Source: Halanaeroarchaeum sp. HSR-CO
GTDB taxonomy: Archaea; Halobacteriota; Halobacteria; Halobacteriales; Halobacteriaceae
Assembly: GCF_024972755.1 (NCBI RefSeq)
Contig: NZ_CP087724.1
Location: 2,480,001 to 2,544,000 of the forward strand
Direction: 5' to 3'
Length of the DNA stretch: 64,000 nt
Under the pieces are notes generated by a model, which saw only the letters and a list, made by a program, of their open reading frames with translations, was not told the origin of the DNA and did not search any database. Shown here in pieces: positions 35,557-44,275 of this stretch. The position numbers were made by a program, and so were the translations under genes. Positions within the stretch are counted from its first letter, which is position 1; every line of letters begins with the position of its first letter.

Positions 35557-36087
35557 CTACTCTCGCCACTCGCTCCGGAGTACCGCGTAGTCGTGGACGT
35601 CGACGTACTCGCCCTCCACGAAGGTCGCCTCCCTGTGGACTGCTTCGTGTCGGAACCCGAGTTTCTCCCAGATGCGCTTCGAGCCCTCGTTCGGGTCCAG
35701 AACCCTCGCGACCACGCGGTGGATTCGTCGCTCCCTGAACGCGTAGTCGGTCAGGAGACGGCTCGCCTCGGTGCCATACCCCTCGTTCCAGTGTGATTTC
35801 GCGAGGACGATCCCGATCTCCGCCGAGCCGAGCAGCTGTGGATCCGGTGTGAGTCCGACGGTGCCAACAGGACCATCGTCGGTGACAACGAGGAGGTTCG
35901 TCTCGTCGTCCGAACTGACCTGTTCTTCGAACCACTCGCGCTCCTGGTGCCCGTTGATCGGCTCGAACCGGGAGACGTACCGCCGGACGGTGGGATCGTT
36001 GATCGTCTCCTGCAAGAAGGGGATGTCCGCCTCCTCGATAGTGTGGAGGGCGACGCCGTCGCCGTCGAGAAATATCGGCCCGGGCAT
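35557..36087 (-). CDS. GNAT N-acetyltransferase (RimJ/RimL type)
   Basis: 176 residues. The acetyl-CoA binding region is AEIGIVLAKSHWNEGYGTEA (89-108; the Gx-x-G turn is NEGYGTEA), followed by RVVARVLDPNEGSKRIWEKLGFRHE, the hallmark of the RimJ/RimL family that acetylates protein N-termini or small amines. The substrate is unknown. Convergent with rpl40e. Confidence 0.9.
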   Translation of the reverse strand: MPGPIFLDGDGVALHTIEEADIPFLQETINDPTVRRYVSRFEPINGHQEREWFEEQVSSDDETNLLVVTDDGPVGTVGLTPDPQLLGSAEIGIVLAKSHWNEGYGTEASRLLTDYAFRERRIHRVVARVLDPNEGSKRIWEKLGFRHEAVHREATFVEGEYVDVHDYAVLRSEWRE

Positions 36088-36215
36088 ATCTACTGCTGTG
36101 GGGGATGGAATATATCACGATTGTGGATGGCGATGGCGACAGACCGCATGAGTTCCCATCCAGTGGGAACGACCGAGGCGGTTGATTTTTCACCCTGACG
36201 TACGCAGCATAGGGA

Positions 36216-36983
36216 ATGTTAGAACCCGCTCCGAGCACTGACGCCGCTGCCGCGCTCGCCGCCACCCAGCTACTCGCCCACCTCGTCATCGCGCTGGCTG
36301 CGGTCATCTTGCTCGTCTACCTCTACGCGTATACGGAGTACGTGGCCGTCGGCGCGGCGCGCAAGCGGATCTGGTATCTCGCCATCGCGACTGGCGCAGC
36401 CTTCCTCTACGGATCGTCCGGCGTGGTCGCGCTCTGGACCGGGATGGAGTGGCCGGCGGTCTTCTCGGAGGGTGCCACGCTCTTTTTCATCCTCTTTCTC
36501 GCACTCGGGTTCCGTGCGATGTACTTCTCCTGTCGGCGGGGCGGGGAGACCGGCGAGAGTCCGCTCCCCGAGTGGGCCGACTACCTCATCATCGCCGCGT
36601 TCATCGTCGCCTGGTGGAGTGGGTTCCTCTACGTCCACGCCTGGACCGGACTCGTCGTCAGCATCGGGTGGGTGGCCGCCTCGGCCTGGGCGCTCTGGTA
36701 CGCGGTACTGGTCGTCCGACGGCACGAGGGCACGAGCATCGCCGCGATGACCCGCCACCTCTTCCCCGCCGTGGTGGCGTTCACCGTGACCGTCCTGGCC
36801 GACCTGGCCATCGGGTCGCTCACGGAGTACGAATCGCTGGTCGCGGCGACGTGGATCATCGGGACCGTCCTCGTCGGCGCGTTCCTGTTCACGACCGCCG
36901 TCGCCATCCGCCAGCAGGGTGGCGAGGTCGAGCGGATGTACGACTGGACCACCTGGCGGACGGGTGGCCGCCGGAACGACTGA
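36216..36983 (+). CDS. Seven-helix haloarchaeal membrane protein, function unknown
   Basis: 255 residues with seven predicted membrane segments (for example LLAHLVIALAAVILLVYLYA, GATLFFILFLALGF, VVSIGWVAASAWALW, FPAVVAFTVTVLADLAI), and a short cytoplasmic charged tail. The topology is rhodopsin-like but I see no retinal-binding lysine in the last helix (TWIIGTVLVGAFLFTTAVAI), so it is not a rhodopsin. Stop abuts the convergent MBL gene. Haloarchaeal proteins of this shape are usually annotated as hypothetical. Confidence 0.7.
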   Translation: MLEPAPSTDAAAALAATQLLAHLVIALAAVILLVYLYAYTEYVAVGAARKRIWYLAIATGAAFLYGSSGVVALWTGMEWPAVFSEGATLFFILFLALGFRAMYFSCRRGGETGESPLPEWADYLIIAAFIVAWWSGFLYVHAWTGLVVSIGWVAASAWALWYAVLVVRRHEGTSIAAMTRHLFPAVVAFTVTVLADLAIGSLTEYESLVAATWIIGTVLVGAFLFTTAVAIRQQGGEVERMYDWTTWRTGGRRND

Positions 36984-37595
36984 TTACTCCTCGGGGTACT
37001 TCGGTTCCCGGCGCTTGGCACGATCGAGCGCCCGCTCCACGACGGACCGCACGTCACCCTCGAAGGTCCCACCGTGACCGGCATACATCGCCTCGACCGA
37101 GTCCGGCAGCCGGTCGAGGAGGCGCTCGATACTCTCGATGAGCGTCGACCGGGACTGTCCCGGCTGGTCGGTGCGGCCGAACGAGCCACCCGTGAAGGCC
37201 GCGTCGTCGTGGACAACGACGTCGCCCGAGAAGAGCGTCGTCTCGGAGACGAACGCGAGGTGGTCGTCGGCGTGTCCGGGTGTGTGAACCGCCTCGAACC
37301 GTTCGTCACCGATGTCGAGGTGGTCGCCGTCGACCAGAGCCTCGGTTCGCCGAGGATGGTCCGCATACGCGTATACATCCGGCGAGAAGGCGTCGACCAC
37401 GGAATCGAGTTCCGCGACGTGGTCGGCGTGCTGGTGGGTGACGACCACGGCGTCGAGGGCCGCCCCTCGGTCGCGGATAGCATCGATAGTGCCAGGCATC
37501 GCACCGGGGTCGATCAGGACCGTCCGGTCCCCCTCGACGAGATACGCGTTGCTGGTGAAGACGTCCGCATCGACGGCCAGATTGACGACGTTCAT
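36984..37595 (-). CDS. MBL-fold hydrolase (glyoxalase II-like)
   Basis: 203 residues. Compact MBL protein: VVTHQHADHVAELD (metal site I/II), HTPGHADDHLAF, LFSGDVVVHDDA and YAGHGG for the last His. Length and the TPGHxDDH / GDVVV order fit hydroxyacylglutathione-hydrolase-like enzymes, which detoxify thiol adducts. The real substrate is unknown. Divergent from the DUF5786 gene. Confidence 0.88.
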   Translation of the reverse strand: MNVVNLAVDADVFTSNAYLVEGDRTVLIDPGAMPGTIDAIRDRGAALDAVVVTHQHADHVAELDSVVDAFSPDVYAYADHPRRTEALVDGDHLDIGDERFEAVHTPGHADDHLAFVSETTLFSGDVVVHDDAAFTGGSFGRTDQPGQSRSTLIESIERLLDRLPDSVEAMYAGHGGTFEGDVRSVVERALDRAKRREPKYPEE

Positions 37596-37676
37596 AGCGG
37601 CCGTAGGGGGTCCGTTCGGAAAAACGTCGCCCGGGCGGGCAATTTTAGTGGTGTCGGCACATACCTACCAGTAGAT

Positions 37677-37853
37677 ATGGGCTTTGGGAGTTACGATGAA
37701 TCCGAACAGGAGCGACAGTCGCTCGATTCGGACGATATGGACGGGGACGAAGGGGTAGAAACGGCTGAATACGAACACGAGGGGGACGTCGACTTCGAGA
37801 TCGGGGCATCGAACGACGAACTGCTCGACAAACTCAAAGACATCAAGGAGTAA
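37677..37853 (+). CDS. DUF5786 family acidic small protein
   Basis: 58 residues, about 40 percent Asp/Glu. MGFGSYDESEQERQSLDSDD at the start and DFEIGASNDELLDKLKDIKE at the end; I recall this MGFGSYDESEQ start as diagnostic for the haloarchaeal family DUF5786, function unknown. The acidic middle is disordered, the ends helical. It leads a tight run: DUF99 begins 5 bp after its stop, then UDG. Co-expression with DNA repair may be informative. Confidence 0.85.
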   Translation: MGFGSYDESEQERQSLDSDDMDGDEGVETAEYEHEGDVDFEIGASNDELLDKLKDIKE

Positions 37854-37858
37854 CCGCG

Positions 37859-38425
37859 GTGAAGCCGGGTGTCCGGGCGCTCGGTGTCGCCGAGTCGTAT
37901 CGCGGCAACCGTTCGACGCTGGCCGGCGTCGTGGTGACTGCCGCACGGGCCGTGGACGGATTCGAATTTTCTTCCTGTACAGTGGGTGGACTCGACGCCA
38001 CCGAATCGATCCGTGACCTCTACAGCGACCTCGACAGGGACGATATCCGCTATCTCCTCCTCGCGGGGGTTGCACTGGCGTGGTTCAACGTCGTCGACCT
38101 GCGGGCCCTGTCCCGGGTTGCGGATCGGCCCGTCATCTCGGTCACGTTCGAGGAGAGCGACGGACTCGAACCGGCGCTCCGCCGGGAGTTCGACGGAGAC
38201 GCACTCGACCGGCGGCTGGCGGCCTACCGCTCGCTACCGGACCGACGAGCGACGACCGTCAACGGGGAGACGGTCTATATCCGGGCCGTCGGTATCGGCC
38301 AGGAAGAAGCGGCCGACGTCGTCGAAGCGTACACGCCGGCCGGCGGGCGGCCGGAGCCGGTCCGCGTGGCTCGCCAGGCCGCCAGGGCTGCTGATCGGTT
38401 CGTCCGGCGAACCACCGACGCTTAA
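37859..38425 (+). CDS. DUF99 protein (UPF0215)
   Basis: 188 residues from a GTG start. Landmarks of DUF99: RALGVAESYRG (6-16), FNVVDLRALS (77-86) and PVISVTFEESDGLEPALR (91-108). The fold is related to endonuclease V, suggesting nucleic-acid binding or cleavage. Placed between DUF5786 and family-4 uracil-DNA glycosylase, which supports a DNA maintenance role by context only. Confidence 0.9.
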   Translation: MKPGVRALGVAESYRGNRSTLAGVVVTAARAVDGFEFSSCTVGGLDATESIRDLYSDLDRDDIRYLLLAGVALAWFNVVDLRALSRVADRPVISVTFEESDGLEPALRREFDGDALDRRLAAYRSLPDRRATTVNGETVYIRAVGIGQEEAADVVEAYTPAGGRPEPVRVARQAARAADRFVRRTTDA

Positions 38426-38450
38426 TCCGTCCGACCGCGTGAGGAGGGAC

Positions 38451-39038
38451 ATGGAGCAGGACGACCTGGTCGTGACCGAGTGCACGCGCTGTCCGGCCCT
38501 CGTCGAGTCGCGAAGCCGCATCGTCAACGGGGTCGGCCCTGCCGACGCGGCGATCCTCTTCGTCGGCGAAGCGCCAGGACAACAGGAGGACGCCGATGGG
38601 GAGCCCTTCGTCGGACGGAGCGGGAAGATCCTCGACGAAGTCCTCCGGGACCATGGCCTGGACCGGTCGGTAGTCCGGATCACCAACAGCGTCCGCTGTC
38701 GGCCGCCGGACAATCGCGACCCGACAGCGACAGAGCGGGCGAACTGTCGGCCGTACCTCGACCGCGAGATAGCCGCGGTGGACCCGGCGGTCGTGGTCAC
38801 CCTCGGGAAGGTCCCCAGCGAAAACCTGCTCGACCGGTCGGTCGCCGTGACGAGCGAGGCCGGCACCGTCGAGTCGGTCGCTATCGACGACCAGGTCCGG
38901 GACGTGATGATCTGTGTCCATCCGGCGGCCACGCTCTACGACCGGAGTCAACGCGGGACCTTCGAGCAGGTCATCGCCGACGCCGCCGAGCTGGCCGGCA
39001 ACCCCCGCAGCGACCAGGCGAGTCTCGGGGAGTTCTGA
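38451..39038 (+). CDS. udg: Uracil-DNA glycosylase, family 4
   Basis: 195 residues. Removes uracil from DNA in the base-excision pathway. Motif 1 GEAPGQQEDADGEPFVGRSG (39-58), iron-sulfur cysteines 11, 14, 83 and 99 (CTRC; CRPP; NCRPYL), and motif 2 ICVHPAATLYDRS. The [4Fe-4S] cluster and thermostability are typical of this family. ATG at 38451 follows GAGGAGG by a few bases. It is third in the DUF5786-DUF99-UDG run and is followed by hisH. Confidence 0.95.
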   Translation: MEQDDLVVTECTRCPALVESRSRIVNGVGPADAAILFVGEAPGQQEDADGEPFVGRSGKILDEVLRDHGLDRSVVRITNSVRCRPPDNRDPTATERANCRPYLDREIAAVDPAVVVTLGKVPSENLLDRSVAVTSEAGTVESVAIDDQVRDVMICVHPAATLYDRSQRGTFEQVIADAAELAGNPRSDQASLGEF

Positions 39039-39094
39039 GCGGCAGTGTCGCCGCGACGGAAAGGGCCAAGGCGCCGAATCAAGTAGGACTGAAC

Positions 39095-39751
39095 ATGAGC
39101 CAGCAGTCCCCCGAACAGACCGCCACGTCCGTGATGGTCGTGGACTACGGCCTGGGGAACCTCCGGAGCGCGACGCGGGGCCTCGAGCGGGCGGGCGCGA
39201 GCGTCACCATCTCCGACGACCCCGCCGACCTCCAGGACGCGGACGGCATCGTCCTGCCCGGCGTCGGGGCCTTCGGCGACGGCATGGAGAACGCCGGGCC
39301 GTTCCGCGAGGACCTCGTCTCCGCTGCCGAGGACGGCGTTCCCATCCTGGGCATCTGTCTCGGGATGCAGATGTTGCTCACCTCGAGCGAGGAGGCCGAG
39401 CGGGAGGGACAGGGCGACGTCCAGGGCCTCGATCTCATTCCCGGTCGGAACGTCCGGTTCACGGGTAACCAGAAGGTGCCCCACATGGGCTGGAACGACC
39501 TCTCGGTCGAGCGAGCGCACCCGCTCGTCGAGGGTGTCGACGGGGGATACGCCTACTTCGTGCACTCCTACTACGCCGAACCCGACGACCCCACGACGGT
39601 CGTCGCCACGACGAAGTACGGCGTCGAGTTCCCGGCCGTCGTCGCCAACGAGGCGGGGAACGTCTTCGGAACGCAGTTCCACCCGGAGAAGTCCGGCGAG
39701 ACGGGGCTCCGCGTCCTCCAGAACTTCGTGGATATCGTCGCCGACCAGTAG
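39095..39751 (+). CDS. hisH: Imidazole glycerol phosphate synthase glutaminase subunit HisH
   Basis: 218 residues. Class I glutamine amidotransferase giving ammonia to HisF in histidine synthesis. Catalytic triad: Cys88 in GICLGMQ, His196 and Glu198 in FGTQFHPEKSG. The N-terminus VMVVDYGLGNLRSATRGLER is typical. Other his genes are not in the window, which is usual for haloarchaea. Confidence 0.96.
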   Translation: MSQQSPEQTATSVMVVDYGLGNLRSATRGLERAGASVTISDDPADLQDADGIVLPGVGAFGDGMENAGPFREDLVSAAEDGVPILGICLGMQMLLTSSEEAEREGQGDVQGLDLIPGRNVRFTGNQKVPHMGWNDLSVERAHPLVEGVDGGYAYFVHSYYAEPDDPTTVVATTKYGVEFPAVVANEAGNVFGTQFHPEKSGETGLRVLQNFVDIVADQ

Positions 39752-39767
39752 CGACCCGGTATGGTGT

Positions 39768-39907
39768 GCGAACAGGCGATCGATGGATAGCACCGGTGTA
39801 GTTGCCGATCGGCTATGACCCGGAGCGGGTGATCACACTCCCGCCTCGTTCGCTCCGGGGCAGTGTTCAGGGCATGGACGCAGGTGGCCCTGGTTTCGTA
39901 TTTGAAC
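39768..39907 (-). repeat. Dispersed ~140-nt element, copy 2
   Basis: Inverted relative to copy 1 at 15750. On the minus strand: GTTCAAATACGA begins at 39907, the 39-nt core begins at 39858 (offset 49; 39820-39858), and CCTGTTCGC begins at 39776 (offset 131). The core differs from copy 1 at two bases. The first spacer holds a different inverted repeat, CAGGGC/GCCCTG (39868-39892). It starts 16 nt beyond the stop of the SWIM-domain gene, so it would lie in that gene's 3' UTR, and its far end reaches the hisH stop. Confidence 0.8.
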
Positions 39908-39923
39908 CCTGGGTCGCCCCGCG

Positions 39924-40271
39924 TTACAGAAACTCCCTGACTTCCGAGTACCACATGTCGTGGCGGTCGATCTCGTCGATCCGCTCGGCGATATCGACCG
40001 CGATGGCGTGCCAGCACCGCTGGGTCGGGTCCGCAGGGTCGAGGTTGTATTCGCTGTCCTTGCAGGTACACTCCCCGTCCTCGACGATGTACTCGTCACC
40101 GTGTCCCACGACCACCGTGAAGTCACGATACTCCTTCACCCGTCGCTCGGTGACCGCCTCGATGGCCCGCTGTCCGCGGTCGCCGTGGACATCGAGAATC
40201 TCCTTTACGATCGCTGGCGTGAGTGCACCGGCCTCGGCGAGTGCGTCGCGCCAGTCCTCGACGGTCGACAC
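39924..40271 (-). CDS. SWIM zinc-finger protein
   Basis: 115 residues from a GTG at 40271 (STVEDWRDALAEAGALT). The zinc motif CTCKDSEYNLDPADPTQRCW and the following His make the C-x-C-x(n)-C-x-H of SWIM domains (about residues 69-91), which bind nucleic acid or proteins. Preceded by VKEYRDFTVVVGHGDEYIVE, the usual strand pair before a SWIM finger. Upstream, DTTTAGC-like sequence about 30 bp before the GTG suggests a leaderless transcript. Function unknown. Confidence 0.78.
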   Translation of the reverse strand: MSTVEDWRDALAEAGALTPAIVKEILDVHGDRGQRAIEAVTERRVKEYRDFTVVVGHGDEYIVEDGECTCKDSEYNLDPADPTQRCWHAIAVDIAERIDEIDRHDMWYSEVREFL

Positions 40272-40382
40272 GACCCGTCCTTTGCAGGGGAGGGCTAAAG
40301 TCGGTACGGTCGATTTCGTGGTAGACCTTGTCAAAATAGTGTGATAATACTCTTCCCCCCATATAGTCATTATTAATCATTA

Positions 40383-40389
40383 ACTTTAT
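40383..40389 (+). promoter_or_regulatory. Probable TATA box of the glyoxylate (ace) operon
   Basis: CTTTATT inside an AT-rich stretch (40360-40390, with ATTATTAATCATTAA) upstream of the 53-aa ORF. The interval implies a leader of roughly 90 nt. The same region lies upstream of the divergent SWIM gene. Confidence 0.4.
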
Positions 40390-40500
40390 TCGGTACTTCC
40401 CCGACCCATTGGATGCAATGGTACATCACGCAGGAGACGGACGCCAGACCCGACGAACAGCCACCCAACCGCCGAACGACCAGCGACGACCCACGATACC

Positions 40501-40662
40501 ATGTCAACCCGATACACCGACATAGAGAACACCGGCCTTCCGGCCGTTCCCGACCTGCGCACCGACGCCGAAGACACCGACGACCGGTACGAGTACCTCG
40601 CCGAAGCCGTCTGGAGCCACCGGCAGACACTCGACCAGCCCACTGATCCTCGATCACGATGA
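40501..40662 (+). CDS. 53-aa ORF leading the isocitrate lyase operon
   Basis: Begins [20 protein letters not shown] and ends [14 protein letters not shown], acidic like neighbouring halophilic proteins. Its TGA overlaps the ATG of isocitrate lyase by 4 bases (ATGA), so translation of the two should be coupled. It may be a small regulatory or accessory protein, or a leader peptide. I do not recognise a family. Confidence 0.55.
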   Translation: MSTRYTDIENTGLPAVPDLRTDAEDTDDRYEYLAEAVWSHRQTLDQPTDPRSR

Positions 40663-41702
40663 CCGACGATATCGCTTCCCTGGGGGAGACGGACTACACC
40701 CGGCGTGACCTCGACAACACCGCTGGTCGCGAACTCCGCGACCGGTTCGACGAGCAGGACTTCGTGTTCGCCCCGGGGATCTATCACGCACTCGACGCCC
40801 GACTCGCGGAGATGGCGGGCCTCGATGCCGCCTACATGTCCGGGTACTCGACCGTGCTCGGTCAGTTCGGCTTCCCGGACCTCGAGATGGTCTCGATGAC
40901 CGAGATGGTCGAGAACGCAAAACGCATCGTCGAGGCGACCACCCTGCCGGTCATCGCGGACGCCGACACCGGCTACGGCGGCATCCACAACGTGCGACGC
41001 ACGGTCAGGGAGTACGAGAAGGCCGGCGTGGCCGCGATCCACATCGAGGACCAGCAGACGCCCAAGCGCTGTGGGCACATCGCCGGCAAGGAGATCGTCT
41101 CGCGCGAGAAGGCCGTCGCCCGCTTCGAGGCGGCCGTGAACGCCAGGCAGTCCGAGGACACCATCATCATCGCCCGGACGGACGCCTATGGCTCCGCGAA
41201 CGGCGACTGGGAGGAACACCTCGAGCGCGGCCGCCTGTACGCGGACGCGGGGGTCGACATCGTCTGGCCCGAGATGCCCGACCCGTCCCGGGAGGACGCT
41301 GTCGAGTACGCCGAAACCATCCACGAGACTCACCCGGACCTCCGACTGGCGTTCAACTACTCCTCCTCTTTCGCCTGGTCCGAAGAGGAGGATCCGCTCA
41401 CGTTCCAGGAACTCGGCGATTTGGGGTACGAGTACATCTTCATCACCCTGTTCGCGCTGCACTCCGGCGCCTACCACGTCTACGAGGACATGCAGAACCT
41501 CGCCGAGAACGACGAGACGGCCCAGTTCGACCTGGAGGAGCGGTATCTCGGCCACGCGACGGAGAGCCACCACGAGCTCTCCCAGGTCCCACTGTACCAG
41601 GACATCGAGGGTCGTTTCGACCGGGAGGCCCGAGAACGGATGGCGAACTCCGAGGGATTCAGCGGGGACCGCGAGGAGACGGTCATCTCCACGGACGATT
41701 GA
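40659..41702 (+). CDS. aceA: Isocitrate lyase
   Basis: 347 residues of the ICL/PEP-mutase superfamily. Splits isocitrate to succinate and glyoxylate in the glyoxylate bypass. The catalytic loop KRCGH is at 136-140 (Cys138), the KRCGH motif that marks true isocitrate lyases. Metal-binding DADTGYGG is at 101-108 and HIEDQQ at 128-133. The neighbour is malate synthase, the second bypass enzyme. Shorter than bacterial ICL, as usual for the archaeal form. Confidence 0.92.
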   Translation: MTDDIASLGETDYTRRDLDNTAGRELRDRFDEQDFVFAPGIYHALDARLAEMAGLDAAYMSGYSTVLGQFGFPDLEMVSMTEMVENAKRIVEATTLPVIADADTGYGGIHNVRRTVREYEKAGVAAIHIEDQQTPKRCGHIAGKEIVSREKAVARFEAAVNARQSEDTIIIARTDAYGSANGDWEEHLERGRLYADAGVDIVWPEMPDPSREDAVEYAETIHETHPDLRLAFNYSSSFAWSEEEDPLTFQELGDLGYEYIFITLFALHSGAYHVYEDMQNLAENDETAQFDLEERYLGHATESHHELSQVPLYQDIEGRFDREARERMANSEGFSGDREETVISTDD

Positions 41703-41755
41703 ATTGCCGAAGGGCCCACAATTATGAACCAGGCAACTGCAACCCTTCGAGGACG

Positions 41756-43060
41756 ATGAGTACCGAACGAGATCACGACAGAGCGTTCGTGCGAAGCTTC
41801 TTCACCACGCCGACGGCGGTGGAGGGTGAAGCGGACTCCGCGAAGATGCTGCGACGTGCAGCCCAGCTCCGCGGCATGGAGGCCCCGGACGTCTGGGTCC
41901 CGGACAACGAGGACGCGACCGCACCGTCGATGCGAGACGAGGGGGTCGAGAACATCGTCGAGGTGGTCACGGCGCACGGCGAGGACGTGCCGGCAGAGAT
42001 CCACCCGCGGGTAGTCTGGCACCGCGATAGCCCGGCCACGCGGTACCGCGGCTTCCAGCATATGCTCGAGATAGCCGACCCCGAGGACGGCGCGGGCGAG
42101 CAGATCGACGGGTTCGTCATCCCGGAGGTCGGTGGCATCGACGACTGGAAGAAGGCCGACGAGTTCCTGACCATCGTCGAGACCGAACACGGCATGGAGG
42201 AGGGGAGTCTCGCCATGTCCGTCATCGTCGAGAGCGGGGCCGCCGAACTCGCCATGGGGGACCTCCGCGAGGAGATGGGTCGACCGGAGAACAACCTCGA
42301 ACGGCTGTTCCTCCTCGTCGACGGCGAGGTCGACTACACGAAAGACATGCGCGCGATGACCCCGACCGGCGGCCTCCCACCGTGGGCCGAACTCCGGCAC
42401 AACACCTCCCGGGCGGCCAGCGCCGCTGGCCTGATCGCGATCGACGGCCCGTACGACGACATCCGCGACGTCGAGGGCTACCACGACCGGATGGAGGACA
42501 ACCACGCGAAGGGGATGCTCGGCATCTGGGCGCTCACGCCCGGCCAGGTCGTCGAGGCCAACACCGCACCGCTCCCGCCGGAGGAGGGCTACTGGCTCCT
42601 CGACGCGGACGGCCGGGAGGTCGAACTGCGCCCGGAGGACGGCGTCGCGACCTACGACGGCGACCGCATCGAACTCGAGGCGACGGACGACGGCTACCGC
42701 CTCGGTGTCGGCGGCGACGACGAACATCTCGACGACGAAGACCTCTCGGACGCGATCCTCGACCTCGTGGAGTACGTTCCGAGCCTGGACGACGTCGTCG
42801 ACTCCATGGCGGAGTTCGAGGCCGCGAAGGAGGCGGGCAAGGGCGCTATCGCCATGACGCAGGCGGTGACGCTGCGCATCGACGGCATCGAAGTCGATAT
42901 CGAAGCGGACCGGATGTGGGACGAGGCCACCTACCAGGCCGCCAGCACGCCCATCGCCCTCTTCAAAGACGTCTACGAGAACCGGCCGGACCAGCACGAA
43001 GCACTCGAAGAGCGTTACGGCGCGTCGGTGGTACAGCGGGCGACTGCCGTCGGGAACTGA
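41756..43060 (+). CDS. aceB: Malate synthase, haloarchaeal type
   Basis: 434 residues. Condenses glyoxylate with acetyl-CoA. It belongs to the haloarchaeal class, smaller than bacterial AceB/GlcB and related to the HpcH/HpaI aldolase/citrate lyase beta fold. Visible signatures are DVWVPDNEDATAPSMR, EIHPRVVWHRDSPATRYRGF, FVIPEVGGIDDWKKADEF and NNLERLFLLVDGEVDYTKDM. ATG at 41756, 53 bp after the isocitrate lyase stop; ace operon. Together they let the cell grow on acetate or fatty acids. Confidence 0.93.
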   Translation: MSTERDHDRAFVRSFFTTPTAVEGEADSAKMLRRAAQLRGMEAPDVWVPDNEDATAPSMRDEGVENIVEVVTAHGEDVPAEIHPRVVWHRDSPATRYRGFQHMLEIADPEDGAGEQIDGFVIPEVGGIDDWKKADEFLTIVETEHGMEEGSLAMSVIVESGAAELAMGDLREEMGRPENNLERLFLLVDGEVDYTKDMRAMTPTGGLPPWAELRHNTSRAASAAGLIAIDGPYDDIRDVEGYHDRMEDNHAKGMLGIWALTPGQVVEANTAPLPPEEGYWLLDADGREVELRPEDGVATYDGDRIELEATDDGYRLGVGGDDEHLDDEDLSDAILDLVEYVPSLDDVVDSMAEFEAAKEAGKGAIAMTQAVTLRIDGIEVDIEADRMWDEATYQAASTPIALFKDVYENRPDQHEALEERYGASVVQRATAVGN

Positions 43061-43117
43061 GTCGCGACCGACGACCGAAACCCGGACGTTTTTCGCGCCG
43101 CGGCGACCAGCCACCGT

Positions 43118-44227
43118 ATGGAGGTCACCGAGGGGACGGTCACGGTCGCGGTACCCGAACAGTCCGGCGACGCGCGGACCGAGGACGTGTTCTTCAATCC
43201 GGACCAGCAACTCAACCGCGACCTGACGGTGGCGACCCTGAGTGCCTACCGGGAGCGAGAGCCGCGAGCCGAGAGCTACTTCGACGCGATGGCGGCATCG
43301 GGGATCCGCGGCGTCCGCGCGGCGGCCGACGGCTGGACGGTGAGCATGGCCGACGTCGACCCGGATGCGGTCGACCTCTGTCGAGAGAACCTGGCTCGCA
43401 ACGACCTCGACGGGACGGTCCACTACCAGGACGCGAACGCCGTCCTCCACGACGCCGAGACCGTCTTCGACGTCACCGACCTGGACCCGTTCGGCTCCCC
43501 CATCCCCTTCGCCGACGCGGCGTTCGCCAACACCCGGGACCTGGTCGCGGTCACGGCGACCGATACCGCCCCACTCTGTGGAGCCCACTTCGCGAGTGGT
43601 AAGCGCCGGTACAGTGCGGTCCCACGGAACACCGAGTATCACCCGGAGATGGGACTGCGGATTTTGCTCTCGGCGCTCGCCCGGACCGCGGCCCGGTACG
43701 ACGTGGGTGTCACCCCCATCCTCAGCCACGTCAGCGACCACTACGTGCGAACCTACCTCGACCTCTCCCACCGCGCGACCGACGCGAACGAGTCCATCGA
43801 CGCTCTCGGGCACGTCTATCACTGCCCCGAGTGTCTCCACCGGGAGCACGAGTATGGCCTGACAGCCGATCCGCCGGCAGAGTGTCAGGTCTGCGGTGGA
43901 ACGGAGGTCCTGACTGCGGGACCGGTCTGGCTCGAACAAACGCACGATCCGGCGTTCGTGGAGGTCGTCCGCGGGGAACTCGACGAGACGATGGCAACGG
44001 CCACCCGTGCCGACCGCCTCCTCGACCGCCTCGCCGGCGAACTCGACGTGCCGATGCACTTCGACCAGCACCGCCTCTACAAGCGGTGGAGCGAACCGGC
44101 CATCGCGATGGACGACTTTCTCGAGACGCTCAGCGACGCCGGTTTCGAGGCCTCGCGCACCCACTACGACGGGACGACGTTCAAGACGACAGCCAGGGTC
44201 GACGAGATACGGGCCGCGCTGCACTGA
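43118..44227 (+). CDS. trm1: tRNA (guanine(26)-N(2)/N(2))-dimethyltransferase Trm1
   Basis: 369 residues. SAM-dependent methylation of G26 in tRNA. N-terminal Rossmann methyltransferase domain with [15 protein letters not shown] (26-40), [14 protein letters not shown] (SAM region) and [11 protein letters not shown] (about 115-127). A C-terminal domain carries the zinc cysteines [12 protein letters not shown] and [10 protein letters not shown], then TSKRWSEP-like [17 protein letters not shown]. Separate transcript 57 bp after malate synthase. Confidence 0.95.
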   Translation: MEVTEGTVTVAVPEQSGDARTEDVFFNPDQQLNRDLTVATLSAYREREPRAESYFDAMAASGIRGVRAAADGWTVSMADVDPDAVDLCRENLARNDLDGTVHYQDANAVLHDAETVFDVTDLDPFGSPIPFADAAFANTRDLVAVTATDTAPLCGAHFASGKRRYSAVPRNTEYHPEMGLRILLSALARTAARYDVGVTPILSHVSDHYVRTYLDLSHRATDANESIDALGHVYHCPECLHREHEYGLTADPPAECQVCGGTEVLTAGPVWLEQTHDPAFVEVVRGELDETMATATRADRLLDRLAGELDVPMHFDQHRLYKRWSEPAIAMDDFLETLSDAGFEASRTHYDGTTFKTTARVDEIRAALH

Positions 44228-44275
44228 CGGCGGGACCACCCGACTATTAGTAATGGCCAGTCAAACGACCGATTA

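Noticed and set aside
36216-36983. Seven-helix protein as a rhodopsin
   Set aside because: No retinal-lysine or proton-acceptor pattern in the helices.
40413-40646. 77-aa frame upstream of isocitrate lyase
   Set aside because: Arg/Pro-rich, overlaps the better supported 53-aa ORF in another frame.
41480-44239. 919-aa minus-strand frame opposite malate synthase and trm1
   Set aside because: A long open frame caused by codon bias on the other strand; composition lacks any fold signal.
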